64,000 bases of DNA from Flaviramulus sp. (GTDB taxonomy: Bacteria > Bacteroidota > Bacteroidia > Flavobacteriales > Flavobacteriaceae). How positions within the stretch are numbered: position 1 is the stretch's first letter; every line of letters begins with the position of its first letter. Position numbers and translations under genes: made by a program. Below are positions 26,253-35,492 of this stretch, piece by piece. The notes below the pieces were generated by a model. It ran no database searches and had not been told where the DNA came from. It saw only the letters and a list, made by a program, of their open reading frames with translations. The stretch lies in assembly GCA_030731745.1 (NCBI GenBank), contig JANQTJ010000040.1:1-64000 (forward strand). Reading direction: 5' to 3'.

Positions 26253-28052
26253 ATGGCTAATATTAAAAACATTGCAATTATTGCACACGTTGACCACGGA
26301 AAAACAACCCTGGTTGATAAAATTATGTATCACTGTCAGTTATTCAGAGAAAACGAAAACACAGGAGATTTAATACTTGATAACAATGATTTAGAACGTG
26401 AAAGAGGTATCACAATTACTTCAAAAAACGTATCTGTAATATATAAGAATACAAAGATTAATATTATTGACACACCAGGTCACGCCGATTTTGGTGGAGA
26501 AGTAGAACGTGTTTTAAACATGGCAGATGGTGTTTTACTATTAGTTGATGCTTTTGAAGGGCCTATGCCTCAAACGCGTTTTGTATTACAAAAAGCTATT
26601 GATTTAGGGTTGAAGCCTTGTGTTGTAATTAATAAAGTTGACAAAGAAAACTGTACACCTGAAGAGGTGCATGAGAAAGTTTTTGATTTAATGTTTGAAT
26701 TGGGTGCAGAAGAGTGGCAACTAGATTTCCCAACCGTTTATGGTTCTGCAAAAAATAATTGGATGAGTGATGATTGGAAAAATCAAACGGAAAATATAGA
26801 ACCCTTATTAGATATGGTTATTGAGCACATACCAGCGCCAAAAATTGAAGCTGGTACCACTCAAATGTTAATCACTTCTTTGGATTTCTCTTCCTTTACT
26901 GGTAGAATTGCTATTGGTCGTTTAACACGTGGCGAACTAAAAGTGGGTCAAAACATTTCATTAGTAAAAAGAAATGGTGTGATTCAAAAAGCTAAAATTA
27001 AAGAACTGCACATATTTGAAGGTTTAGGTCGTAAAAAAGTTGAAGAAGTTCAAACTGGAGATATTTGTGCACTTGTTGGTTTAGAAGGATTTGAAATTGG
27101 AGATACGGTTGCAGATTGGGAAGCTCCTGAAGGTTTAAAAACCATTGCGATTGATGAGCCGACAATGAGTATGTTATTTACAATTAACGATTCGCCATTT
27201 TTTGGAAAAGATGGAAAATTTGTAACCTCTCGACATATTAAAGACCGTTTAAATAAAGAACTAGAAAAGAATTTAGCATTACGAGTAAATGAAACGGATA
27301 GTGCTGATAAATTCTTAGTTTTTGGACGTGGTGTATTGCATTTATCAGTTTTAATTGAAACGATGCGTCGTGAAGGTTATGAGATGCAAATTGGACAACC
27401 ACAAGTAATTATCAAAGAAATTGATGGTGTTAAATGTGAACCAGTTGAAGAAATGACTATTGATTTACCAGAAACAGTTTCTGGTAAAGCTATCGAAATG
27501 GTAACTTTACGTAAAGGAGAAATGTTAAGTATGGAGGCAAAAGGTGAGCGTATGGTTTGCCAGTTTTTAATTCCATCAAGAGGTATTATTGGTTTAAGAA
27601 ATCAATTACTAACCGCTACAGCTGGTGAGGCTATTATGGCACACCGATTTAAAGAATACCAACCATTAAAAGGAGGTATTCCAGAGCGTCAAAATGGTTC
27701 GTTAGTTTCTATGGAAAAAGGTCAAGCAATTCCTTATTCTATAGATAAATTACAAGATAGAGGTAAGTTTTTTGTTGATCCAGGAGAAGATATTTATGAA
27801 GGACAGGTAATTGGAGAAAATTCTCGTGGTGATGATATGACTGTAAACGTAACTAAAACTAAAAAATTAAGTAATGTACGTAGTTCTGGTGCAGATGATA
27901 AAGCGAAAATTATTCCAGCAATTAAATTTTCTCTAGAAGAAGCATTAGAATATATTCAAAAAGATGAATACGTTGAGGTAACGCCTAATTTTTTAAGGTT
28001 ACGTAAAATTTATTTAACAGAAGTAGATAGAAAGAGAAACAAATCAATATAG
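26253..28052 (+). CDS. typA: Ribosome-associated translational GTPase TypA/BipA
   Basis: 599-aa translation-factor GTPase that binds the ribosome and helps 50S assembly, mainly under stress or cold. G-domain motifs: AHVDHGKTTL (G1), RGITI (G2), DTPGHADFGG (G3), NKVD (G4). EF-Tu-like domain 2, an EF-G-like domain (EPVEEMTIDLPE), and the BipA-specific C-terminal domain with SRGIIGLR and RQNGSLVS follow. Length is normal. ATG start. A small membrane-protein gene begins 2 bases after its stop. Confidence 0.96.
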   Translation: MANIKNIAIIAHVDHGKTTLVDKIMYHCQLFRENENTGDLILDNNDLERERGITITSKNVSVIYKNTKINIIDTPGHADFGGEVERVLNMADGVLLLVDAFEGPMPQTRFVLQKAIDLGLKPCVVINKVDKENCTPEEVHEKVFDLMFELGAEEWQLDFPTVYGSAKNNWMSDDWKNQTENIEPLLDMVIEHIPAPKIEAGTTQMLITSLDFSSFTGRIAIGRLTRGELKVGQNISLVKRNGVIQKAKIKELHIFEGLGRKKVEEVQTGDICALVGLEGFEIGDTVADWEAPEGLKTIAIDEPTMSMLFTINDSPFFGKDGKFVTSRHIKDRLNKELEKNLALRVNETDSADKFLVFGRGVLHLSVLIETMRREGYEMQIGQPQVIIKEIDGVKCEPVEEMTIDLPETVSGKAIEMVTLRKGEMLSMEAKGERMVCQFLIPSRGIIGLRNQLLTATAGEAIMAHRFKEYQPLKGGIPERQNGSLVSMEKGQAIPYSIDKLQDRGKFFVDPGEDIYEGQVIGENSRGDDMTVNVTKTKKLSNVRSSGADDKAKIIPAIKFSLEEALEYIQKDEYVEVTPNFLRLRKIYLTEVDRKRNKSI

Positions 28053-28053
28053 C

Positions 28054-28281
28054 ATGCAATTCCTAGGAATTTCGTGGGTAGAATGGTTTGGATATTTAGC
28101 AATGGCTGCCGTTTTACTTTCGTTCATAATGAAATCTGTTACGAAACTTAGAATAGTAAACTCCTTTGGATGTTTACTATTCGTGTTTTATGGCTTTGTG
28201 CTTCAACCAATTTCAAAGCCAATTATTATTACTAATACAGCTATTCTTCTTATCAATTTTTATTATCTATTTAAAAAATAA
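28054..28281 (+). CDS. Small YgjV-like inner-membrane protein
   Basis: 75-aa protein made almost wholly of hydrophobic helices: about residues 10-28, 34-52 and 55-72. It has an SVTKLRIVNSFGCLLFVFYG segment typical of the YgjV-like membrane family, which in many genomes is wrongly labelled uroporphyrinogen decarboxylase. Function unknown. ATG start one base after the typA stop, so it is cotranscribed with typA. Confidence 0.75.
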   Translation: MQFLGISWVEWFGYLAMAAVLLSFIMKSVTKLRIVNSFGCLLFVFYGFVLQPISKPIIITNTAILLINFYYLFKK

Positions 28282-28298
28282 TTAGTAATTATTTTTTT
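28273..28298 (+). terminator. Weak AT-only terminator
   Basis: AAAAATAATTA and TAATTATTTTT pair around the last codon region of the small membrane-protein gene, followed by T residues. It has no G-C pairs, so strength is doubtful. Confidence 0.35.
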
Positions 28299-28337
28299 AG
28301 TTAGTTTAAAAGTATTGATGCATAAAATCATTTTATA

Positions 28338-28345
28338 TATATTTG
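28338..28345 (+). promoter_or_regulatory. Possible -7 box of the polysaccharide cluster
   Basis: TATATTTG, perfect TAnnTTTG, about 105 bases before the first flippase start. A short inverted repeat AATTGT/ACAATT (28415-28437) lies between it and the TTG start and could be an operator or leader hairpin. Confidence 0.3.
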
Positions 28346-28451
28346 GTTTCATTTAAAAATGGGTTTATAATAAATACCCTAAATTCATGTTATATTAAGT
28401 ATTTTGTATGTTTAAATTGTTATACATTAACACAATTAAACCTCTTATTAA

Positions 28452-29753
28452 TTGAAAAAATTATTAGATTATATAAATAATAAGGTTTTAGTAAAAATTG
28501 CTTCGTTACAAACCACTTCAGTTATCACTAGAATAATAGCAGGAATACTTACCTCTAAAGCAATTGCAGTTTTTATTGGTCCGGTTGGTTTAGCGCTCAT
28601 AGGCAATCTTAGAGATTTTGTTGCTGCGTTTCATACTTTGGCTACGGTTGGTTTTTATAAAGGTATTGTTAGGTATGTTTCCGAATTTAAAGACAATACT
28701 ATTGAATTAAGTAAAACATTATCAACTGTTTATTATACAGGGTTTTTCTCCACAGTTTTAGTTTCGATCTTTTGTTATTTTAATGCAGAGTGGATAAATG
28801 ATGCTATTTTCCCTGAGTACAATAATTATACATTTGTAATTCAAATATTTGCCATAGTACTTCCATTTTATGCTTTAAACATGTTTTCGTTCTCAATAAT
28901 GAATGGGTTTTCAAAGTACAAAATATTAATTGTTATTAATATAATTGGTCAAATTTTAAGTGTTTCAATAGCTTTATTATTAATTTATCAAGAGAAATTA
29001 AAAGGTGCTTTAATATCAGTTGTTATAGCGGAGTCTATTATATTTTTAATAACGTTAGTAGGTATTATTAATAGGCGTAGCTTAATTTCTTATGTGCGTG
29101 TTGAAAATGTAAGTTTAATTGTTCTCAAAAAAATGGGTTTTTATTCCTTAATGGCTCTTTTTACTGCGTTTTTATTACCTCTAGTTACTATTGCTATCAG
29201 GTCTTATATTATTGATAATATTAGTTATAAAGATGCTGGTTTTTGGGAAGCTATAACAAGAATATCCAAATATTATTTAATGTTAGTTAGTTCTTTTATT
29301 GCGCTTTATCTGCTGCCTCGTTTTTCAGAAATAGAGGATAGTAAAGAGTTTAAAAAAGAAGTATTTAGTTTTTACAAAACAATTATACCGTTTTTAGCGG
29401 TAGGTATGTTACTTATTTTCTTATTTAAAAAATATATAGTTTTAACTATATTTACTGAAGAGTTTGAACCAGTAGAAGATTTATTTTTATGGCAATTGAT
29501 AGGGGATTTTGTTAAAATACTATCCATTGTAATTGCTTATCAGTTTTTAGCTAAAAAAATGTTTTGGCATTATATTTTAACAGAAGCTTTTTTAATTATA
29601 ACTTTATATACCACAAGCGTTTATTTTATTGATTTATTTGATAGTGTAAAAGGCGCTGTTATTGCCCATTGTGTCAGTTATGTTATGTATTACGGTATTA
29701 TTTTACTCATTTTTGGTAGCTCACTTTTTGGTTTGGATGTAGAGAAAAAATAA
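28452..29753 (+). CDS. O-antigen translocase (Wzx-like flippase) 1
   Basis: 433-aa polytopic inner-membrane protein of the MOP/polysaccharide-flippase superfamily, with about a dozen hydrophobic helices. Near the N-terminus TSKAIAVFIGPVGLALIGNL and later NGFSKYKIL and GFWEAITRISKYYLM are typical of the WzxE-like O-antigen translocases that flip lipid-linked sugars. The start is TTG at 28452: the codon directly upstream is a TAA stop and no ATG is near. It begins the surface-polysaccharide cluster and is followed by a paralogue. Confidence 0.88.
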   Translation: MKKLLDYINNKVLVKIASLQTTSVITRIIAGILTSKAIAVFIGPVGLALIGNLRDFVAAFHTLATVGFYKGIVRYVSEFKDNTIELSKTLSTVYYTGFFSTVLVSIFCYFNAEWINDAIFPEYNNYTFVIQIFAIVLPFYALNMFSFSIMNGFSKYKILIVINIIGQILSVSIALLLIYQEKLKGALISVVIAESIIFLITLVGIINRRSLISYVRVENVSLIVLKKMGFYSLMALFTAFLLPLVTIAIRSYIIDNISYKDAGFWEAITRISKYYLMLVSSFIALYLLPRFSEIEDSKEFKKEVFSFYKTIIPFLAVGMLLIFLFKKYIVLTIFTEEFEPVEDLFLWQLIGDFVKILSIVIAYQFLAKKMFWHYILTEAFLIITLYTTSVYFIDLFDSVKGAVIAHCVSYVMYYGIILLIFGSSLFGLDVEKK

Positions 29754-29795
29754 AATACTAATCTTTTATATTAGTGATTAATGGTATTATTTTAA

Positions 29796-31082
29796 ATGAA
29801 ATTTAAGCTTAGTAATTCAACTCCACTTTTAAAAGCGTCCTATTTTAATGCAATTTTAGTTTTTGTTAAAGTTGCTACTGCCATTATAACTTCTAAAGTT
29901 ATAGCAATTTTTCTAGGTCCAAGTGGATTAGCGTTATTAGGAAACCTCAAAAATTTTATTCAAACAGCATCAAGTTTTACTGCAGAAGGTTATCAAAATG
30001 GAACAATTCGTTATGTTTCTGAGATGGATAATAACGAAAAGCAAAAGGATAAAATATCAGCAACTATTTTTCAATTAAGTTTAGGTTTTTCTTTAATTAT
30101 TGGTGTTTTCTTGTTTTTGTTTGCTTCTTTTTTTAGTCGGTTTGTTTTTCAAACAATAGATTATGATTACATAATAAAACTTATAGGTATTTGTTTGCCT
30201 TTCTTATCTATTAATTTAGTAATAATTTACATACTAAATGGTCTAGAGGATTATAAAAGAATGGTAATTGTAAGCTCTGTTTTAAGTATTGTTAATATGC
30301 TAACTTCAGTTATTTTAGTTATTAATTATGGGATTTCTGGAGGTTTAGTTGCAGTAATTTTAGGTCAAGTTTTAGTTTTTATTTTGAATTTATTTTTTCT
30401 TGGTTCGCATAGAAAAATTCTTAAGAATATTTTTAGATTTCATCTGTTTTCAATTGAAGTTTTAAGAAATATGAACAAGTATTTTTTAATGGCTATATAT
30501 TCTGCAGCTATAGTTTCAATTAATTTATTATTAATTAGAAACCTCATAATTGATCATTTAAATTTAAGAGAAGCAGGATATTGGGAGGCTATGCAAAGAA
30601 TATCAGGTTTTTATATAATGTTTTTTACTAGCTTAACCTCATTTTACTTATTGCCTAGATTGTCTAAAGTTGATAGTTATCAATTATTTAAGAAAGAGAT
30701 TAAGAGCTTTTATTTATTATCTATACCTCTATTAATTATTATTTTTTTTACAATATATTTTTTACGATTTATTTTAATAAAAGTTTTTTTAAATGATGAT
30801 TTTCTGCCAACATCAAGTTTGTTTTTTTGGCAACTTATTGCTGATTTTATAAGTGTACTAGCCATAGCATTAGTAAAACAGTTTCATGCTAAACTTATGA
30901 TAAAGGCATATGTTTTTTGTAATGGGCTTTTAAATATTTTATATTTTGTATTAAGTTATATATTTATAGAGAGGTATGGTTTAGTTGGTGTTGTAAAAGC
31001 TTATGCTTTAAGTTATTTTATTTATTTAGTTTTTGTATTCCTTTTTGTCTATAATTATTTCAAAAACAAGCAAAATGTTTAA
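29796..31082 (+). CDS. O-antigen translocase (Wzx-like flippase) 2
   Basis: 428-aa paralogue of the preceding flippase: the blocks TSKVIAIFLGPSGLALLGNLKNF, NGLEDYKRM and GYWEAMQRISGFYIM align with the first copy at the same positions. ATG start 42 bases after the first copy. Its last 8 bases overlap the phosphoethanolamine-transferase gene. Either the two handle different lipid-linked repeat units, or they act as a heterodimer; sequence cannot tell. Very AT-rich, like the rest of this cluster. Confidence 0.88.
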   Translation: MKFKLSNSTPLLKASYFNAILVFVKVATAIITSKVIAIFLGPSGLALLGNLKNFIQTASSFTAEGYQNGTIRYVSEMDNNEKQKDKISATIFQLSLGFSLIIGVFLFLFASFFSRFVFQTIDYDYIIKLIGICLPFLSINLVIIYILNGLEDYKRMVIVSSVLSIVNMLTSVILVINYGISGGLVAVILGQVLVFILNLFFLGSHRKILKNIFRFHLFSIEVLRNMNKYFLMAIYSAAIVSINLLLIRNLIIDHLNLREAGYWEAMQRISGFYIMFFTSLTSFYLLPRLSKVDSYQLFKKEIKSFYLLSIPLLIIIFFTIYFLRFILIKVFLNDDFLPTSSLFFWQLIADFISVLAIALVKQFHAKLMIKAYVFCNGLLNILYFVLSYIFIERYGLVGVVKAYALSYFIYLVFVFLFVYNYFKNKQNV

Positions 31083-32649
31083 ATTAAGAGCATTTTTTAA
31101 TTTACATAAATTTCCAGCATTTTTGCTGTTAATCTATCCTATTGTATTAGCTTTTCTTTTAGAATTTTTTTTACAAGACTTAAGTTTTTCCTCTCATTTA
31201 AATTTATTAGAAAATATATTATTTTTTGTAATTGTTACCTTATTAGTCAATCAACTATCTTTTTTTAAAAATGGAAAAAAAATAGCTAACATTATAATAG
31301 TTATATATTATGCCTCTTTGTGTATTGAAACAGGCTTATATTTATTATTTCAAACTAGATTAAACGCGGCATACATTCATGTAATTTTAAATACAAATTT
31401 TATTGAGGTTAAAGAGTTTAGTACCATTTATTTTAAGAATAATTTGGTTTTCTTGTTATTCTTTTTTGTTCCACTATTAAAATTTTTTCCAAAAAAAATT
31501 TACAAGAATATTAACCATAATAACAAAAATTTCTTCTTTTCATTTGCCTCAATTCTATTAGTTTTTATCATAATGAAATTTACTGCTTTACTATATTGGA
31601 ACTTTCCCTATGTTGTTTTAAAATCGGGTATTCAATATCAAAATCAATTAAAAGTATTTGATGATTTTGGTAAAAGAAATATAAATTTAAATGCAAACTT
31701 AGTAACAGACAATGATTTAATAGTTATAATTATTGGTGAATCGACAACAAGAAATCATATGGGTATTTATGGTTATAGAAGAAATACAACCCCAAAATTA
31801 GAAGAGTTATCTGATTCATTATTTATTTACAACAATGTTATTAGTTCTCATGTATTTACCACCGCTTCTTTATATGATGCTTTTACAATAACTAAAAGTA
31901 ATCAAACTACTTTCTTGATTGATTATATTAAAAAAGCTGGTTATAAAGTTTATTGGTTATCTAATCAAAGGCCTATCGGATTTCATGATAATTTGGTTTC
32001 AAGAATTGCCTCTGCGGCTAATGAAAGTATATTTTTAAGTTACAATGATTTTAGACATAAAACTTTTTATGATGAAGTTCTTTTTCCAATGATAGATGAA
32101 AAACTATTGATAAAAGAGAAAAAAGTTGTTTTTGTTCATTTAATAGGTACTCACTATGATTATAGTAAAAGATATCCTGAAAAGTTTAATGTTTTTAAAT
32201 CTAAAAAACAAGATAAAAAAAATAAAATAATAGACACTTATGATAATTCTATTTTATACAATGATTTAATAGTTTCTGAAATTATTAAAAAAGTTAAACT
32301 AAAAAATGAAAAAAGTGCTGTTTTGTATTTTTCTGATCATGGTGAAGAGGTTTATGATGTAGTTGATTATTTTGGTCATTTTGCAGATAAACCAACTTCA
32401 ACAATGTACGAAATTCCTTTTTTATTATATAAGGCAAGCTCTTTTGAAGAGCCAAATAATTTTATAATAGACGAGAATAGATCTTTTATGTTGGATGATT
32501 TACCAGAGAGTTTAATTCATTTAATGGGAATTGAAAGTGAATCTATTGATAATAGTAAAAGCATTTTTAGTTTAGATTTTAAAAATGAAATGCGATTAAT
32601 AGATAATGGATTAGATTTTGAATCATTTAAATTTAAAGAAAACAAATGA
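31075..32649 (+). CDS. Phosphoethanolamine transferase / sulfatase-fold membrane enzyme
   Basis: 524-aa inner-membrane enzyme of the EptA/CptA type. Several N-terminal transmembrane helices (to about residue 175) are followed by a periplasmic alkaline-phosphatase-superfamily domain. The nucleophile motif IIIGESTTRNHMGIYGY contains the Thr that accepts phosphoethanolamine, VFVHLIGTHYDY is the family HxxGxH-like segment, and YFSDHGEEVYD supplies metal ligands. The family decorates lipid A or LPS core, often raising polymyxin resistance; which site here is unknown. The ATG at 31075 was chosen, overlapping the flippase gene by 8 bases, over an upstream in-frame TTG. Confidence 0.85.
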   Translation: MFKLRAFFNLHKFPAFLLLIYPIVLAFLLEFFLQDLSFSSHLNLLENILFFVIVTLLVNQLSFFKNGKKIANIIIVIYYASLCIETGLYLLFQTRLNAAYIHVILNTNFIEVKEFSTIYFKNNLVFLLFFFVPLLKFFPKKIYKNINHNNKNFFFSFASILLVFIIMKFTALLYWNFPYVVLKSGIQYQNQLKVFDDFGKRNINLNANLVTDNDLIVIIIGESTTRNHMGIYGYRRNTTPKLEELSDSLFIYNNVISSHVFTTASLYDAFTITKSNQTTFLIDYIKKAGYKVYWLSNQRPIGFHDNLVSRIASAANESIFLSYNDFRHKTFYDEVLFPMIDEKLLIKEKKVVFVHLIGTHYDYSKRYPEKFNVFKSKKQDKKNKIIDTYDNSILYNDLIVSEIIKKVKLKNEKSAVLYFSDHGEEVYDVVDYFGHFADKPTSTMYEIPFLLYKASSFEEPNNFIIDENRSFMLDDLPESLIHLMGIESESIDNSKSIFSLDFKNEMRLIDNGLDFESFKFKENK

Positions 32650-33749
32650 GTTTTAAAATTTGTTTATTAATTGAATCATTAAATAAAGGAGGAGCAGAAC
32701 GTTCAGCGGGATTATTGTCTGTTATTTTATCTAAACTAGGATATCAGGTTTTTATAATAACATTATTTGATGATATTGTTTACCCATACAACGCAGAGTT
32801 AATCAATATTGGTAAAATTAAAAACACCTCTGGTTCGATAAAAAATAAGTTAAACAGATACTTACAATTGAAAAATCAGATTAAAAAAAATAATTTTGAT
32901 TTAATTCTGGATTACAGAATAAAAGAATCATTAATTAGAGAGATTGTACTAAATACATTAGTTTTTAAAAAGCAAAATACGATTAGTATGATTAGAAGTT
33001 TTAATCTTAAATTGTATCTTCCAGAACCTAAAATACTATCTAAGTTTCTTTATAAAAATTATTTAGGTTTAAATTCAGTATCATTTAAAATTGAAAATAA
33101 CTTAATAATAAATTACAGTTTTAAAAACACTCTTACCATTCATAATCCTATTGATATAGAGGATATTCAAAAAAAGTCTGACGAAGATTTATGCATAGAT
33201 GAAAAATATATTTTGGCAGTTGGAAGACTAGAGCCAATTAAGCAATTTGATAAACTTTTAGAATGTTATAAAAATTCAGAATTACCCGGAAAAAATATCA
33301 ATTTATACATCATGGGTGACGGAGAGGAAAAGGATTTATTAGAATCATTAATTGTTAAGTTTAATTTGCGAAATACAGTAGAGATATTACCTTTTCAAGT
33401 GAATCCTTTTAAATATATGAAAAGAGCTCTTTTCTTGGTTTTGTCAAGTAAAAATGAGGGTTTTCCTAGAGTTATAATGGAATCTTTAGCTTGTGATACT
33501 CCAGTTGTTTCCTTTAATTGTGAATCTGGTCCAGACGAAATAATTCATAATAAATATAACGGATTGCTAGTTGAAAATCAAAACTTTTTAGCCCTCACTA
33601 TGGCTATGAATAGTATGATAAAAGATGAAAAATTATATAAAATTTGCAAACAAAATTCATTAACTAGTATCAAAGAGTTTTCAATGGAAAGCATAAGTGT
33701 AAAATGGGACAACTACATCAAAGGAGTATTAAATAATAAGTATATTTAG
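32646..33749 (+). CDS. Glycosyltransferase family 4
   Basis: 367-aa GT-B-fold enzyme. The N-terminal half begins with LLIESLNKGGAERSAGLL, the usual acceptor-side glycine motif. The C-terminal donor half has LAVGRLEPIKQFD, MGDGEEKDLLESL and the EX7E-like segment SKNEGFPRVIMESLACDTPVVS, which positions the nucleotide sugar. ATG start with an ATGA overlap onto the phosphoethanolamine-transferase stop, showing coupled translation. Its 3' end runs 21 bases into the convergent family 2 glycosyltransferase. Sugar specificity cannot be read. Confidence 0.9.
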   Translation: MSFKICLLIESLNKGGAERSAGLLSVILSKLGYQVFIITLFDDIVYPYNAELINIGKIKNTSGSIKNKLNRYLQLKNQIKKNNFDLILDYRIKESLIREIVLNTLVFKKQNTISMIRSFNLKLYLPEPKILSKFLYKNYLGLNSVSFKIENNLIINYSFKNTLTIHNPIDIEDIQKKSDEDLCIDEKYILAVGRLEPIKQFDKLLECYKNSELPGKNINLYIMGDGEEKDLLESLIVKFNLRNTVEILPFQVNPFKYMKRALFLVLSSKNEGFPRVIMESLACDTPVVSFNCESGPDEIIHNKYNGLLVENQNFLALTMAMNSMIKDEKLYKICKQNSLTSIKEFSMESISVKWDNYIKGVLNNKYI

Positions 33750-34664
33750 GTAACTTAATTTATATTTTAAAAACCAAGTGTAGGTACTTTTAAGTATGTA
33801 AAATAAATTAGTAGGTAAGTAGTATTTCATTTTTTTAAATAAGTTTAAGTTTGAAACACTAATTTTTTCTTTATAAAATCTCACAAGTTTATAATTTCTT
33901 TCCATTTTATACAATACTAATAGTTCAAAATAAATAAAATCAAGATATTTATTTAAAAAAGGGTCTTTTATGGTTCTTAAATACTTTCCGTAATCTGGTA
34001 TTTTTCGTAAGAAATTTTTATTTCGAGCCGTGAGTTGATCAGGCAATCCTGTTCGATAATATACTTTAAAATCACTATAATAAACTAAATTGTAAATGCT
34101 AAAGCATCTAATATAAAAATCATATTCTTCACCATAATTTATAGATTCATCAAAATATCCAACTTCTTCAAAAACAGATTTATTTATGACTAAACTACTG
34201 GGACAAAAAATGTTTTTATCAAGTTTGAAATATTCTTTTATGATTTTAATATAATTATTGTCTATGGGTTTACTAATTATAATAGGAATCTTATTAGGCT
34301 GTAAAACTTTAACATTTGTGGCAAAAACAGAATTTTTGTTATTAGTTTTAATTAGGTGTTTTATCGTTTCTAAAAAATCTTCTACCCATAAATCATCAGC
34401 ATCAAGAAAAGCAATATATTCTGCTTTGGCTTTTTTAATACCGTAGTTTCGAGAATAAGATAAACCATGATTTTTGTTTGTGTATAAGCGTATTCTTGAA
34501 TCCTCTATATTTTCAACAATTTTAAAGCTATCATCTGTGGAGCCATCGTTTACAACAATAATTTCAAAATCTAAAAAATTCTGATTTAAAACACTGTCTA
34601 TAGTAGCTTTAATATATTTTTCTTTATTGTATAATGGAATAACAACTGAAATAAATGGTACCAT
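33729..34664 (-). CDS. Glycosyltransferase family 2 (minus strand)
   Basis: 311-aa GT-A enzyme. Motifs: SVVIPLYNKEKYIKATIDSVL at the start, VVNDGSTDDS, AFLDADDLW (DxD) and GEEYDFYIR. It lacks membrane helices in the catalytic part, but the C-terminal region is hydrophobic. ATG start at 34664. It is oriented against its cluster neighbours, with the upstream glycosyltransferase overlapping its 3' end. Probably adds one sugar in the same surface polysaccharide. Confidence 0.9.
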   Translation of the reverse strand: MVPFISVVIPLYNKEKYIKATIDSVLNQNFLDFEIIVVNDGSTDDSFKIVENIEDSRIRLYTNKNHGLSYSRNYGIKKAKAEYIAFLDADDLWVEDFLETIKHLIKTNNKNSVFATNVKVLQPNKIPIIISKPIDNNYIKIIKEYFKLDKNIFCPSSLVINKSVFEEVGYFDESINYGEEYDFYIRCFSIYNLVYYSDFKVYYRTGLPDQLTARNKNFLRKIPDYGKYLRTIKDPFLNKYLDFIYFELLVLYKMERNYKLVRFYKEKISVSNLNLFKKMKYYLPTNLFYILKSTYTWFLKYKLSYLNILII

Positions 34665-34754
34665 TAAATGATTTTGTAAATTTGGAAACTTAATACATTA
34701 CTATCTTCTACTATCAAATATATGAAGAATTGTATCTAAACTAGATTTATTTTT

Positions 34755-35492
34755 TTGAAGTTATCTATAATTATACCGTGCTTGAATCAAACAAAAGAAC
34801 TTTTTGACTGTTTGGAGTCAATTTCAAAACAGAGTTTTTTAGATTTTGAAATTATTGTACTTGATGGAGGTTTAGGAGTTAATTTGAACAGTATTTCTAA
34901 ATCTAAATCATTGCAAATTAAACTTGTTTCAGAGAAAGATTTAGGTGTTTACGACGCTATGAATAAAGGTATTGATATTGCAAATGGAGATTGGCTTTAC
35001 TTTATGGGAGTTGATGACGCTTTCTATGATTTTGAGGTTTTGGAATATTTATCTACTTCATTTGAAATAAAAGATGTTAAATTAATATTGGGAAAAATTG
35101 TTTATAATTATAAAAAACAAGACTCTATTTTTTTAAAAAGGAACGAAGGTTTAATATTACCAATTTGGTCAAAAAAAATATGGATAAGAAACACAATACA
35201 TCATCAAGGAGTATTTTATCACAAATCTAATTTTCTTAAAAATAAATTTGATATTCGCTATAAAATTTTATCTGACTATGATTTTAATTTGAAGTTATGG
35301 AAACAACAAGTACCAATTTTAATTTTAGATAGAATTATTGCTAAATGTGGAACGGGAGGTTTGTCAAAAAAATATAATTTAAATTTATATAAAGAAGAAA
35401 TATTACTTAAAACTCTATCGTCCTCAATTATTTTTACTCCTATATTTATTTGTTTAACATTAATTAAATATGTTTTTAAAAAAATGCTTTAG
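34755..35492 (+). CDS. Glycosyltransferase family 2 (plus strand)
   Basis: 245-aa GT-A enzyme: SIIIPCLNQTKELFDCLESI, VLDGGLGVN, DLGVYDAMNKGIDIANGDWLYFMGVDD (the DxD-equivalent) and HHQGVFYHK. This pattern resembles the family that includes PglI/WcaA-like transferases. The start is TTG at 34755, since no ATG precedes MNKG. The C-terminus ends in a hydrophobic helix that could touch the membrane. It lies at the right edge of the polysaccharide cluster; its stop overlaps that of ftsE by 4 bases. Confidence 0.88.
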   Translation: MKLSIIIPCLNQTKELFDCLESISKQSFLDFEIIVLDGGLGVNLNSISKSKSLQIKLVSEKDLGVYDAMNKGIDIANGDWLYFMGVDDAFYDFEVLEYLSTSFEIKDVKLILGKIVYNYKKQDSIFLKRNEGLILPIWSKKIWIRNTIHHQGVFYHKSNFLKNKFDIRYKILSDYDFNLKLWKQQVPILILDRIIAKCGTGGLSKKYNLNLYKEEILLKTLSSSIIFTPIFICLTLIKYVFKKML

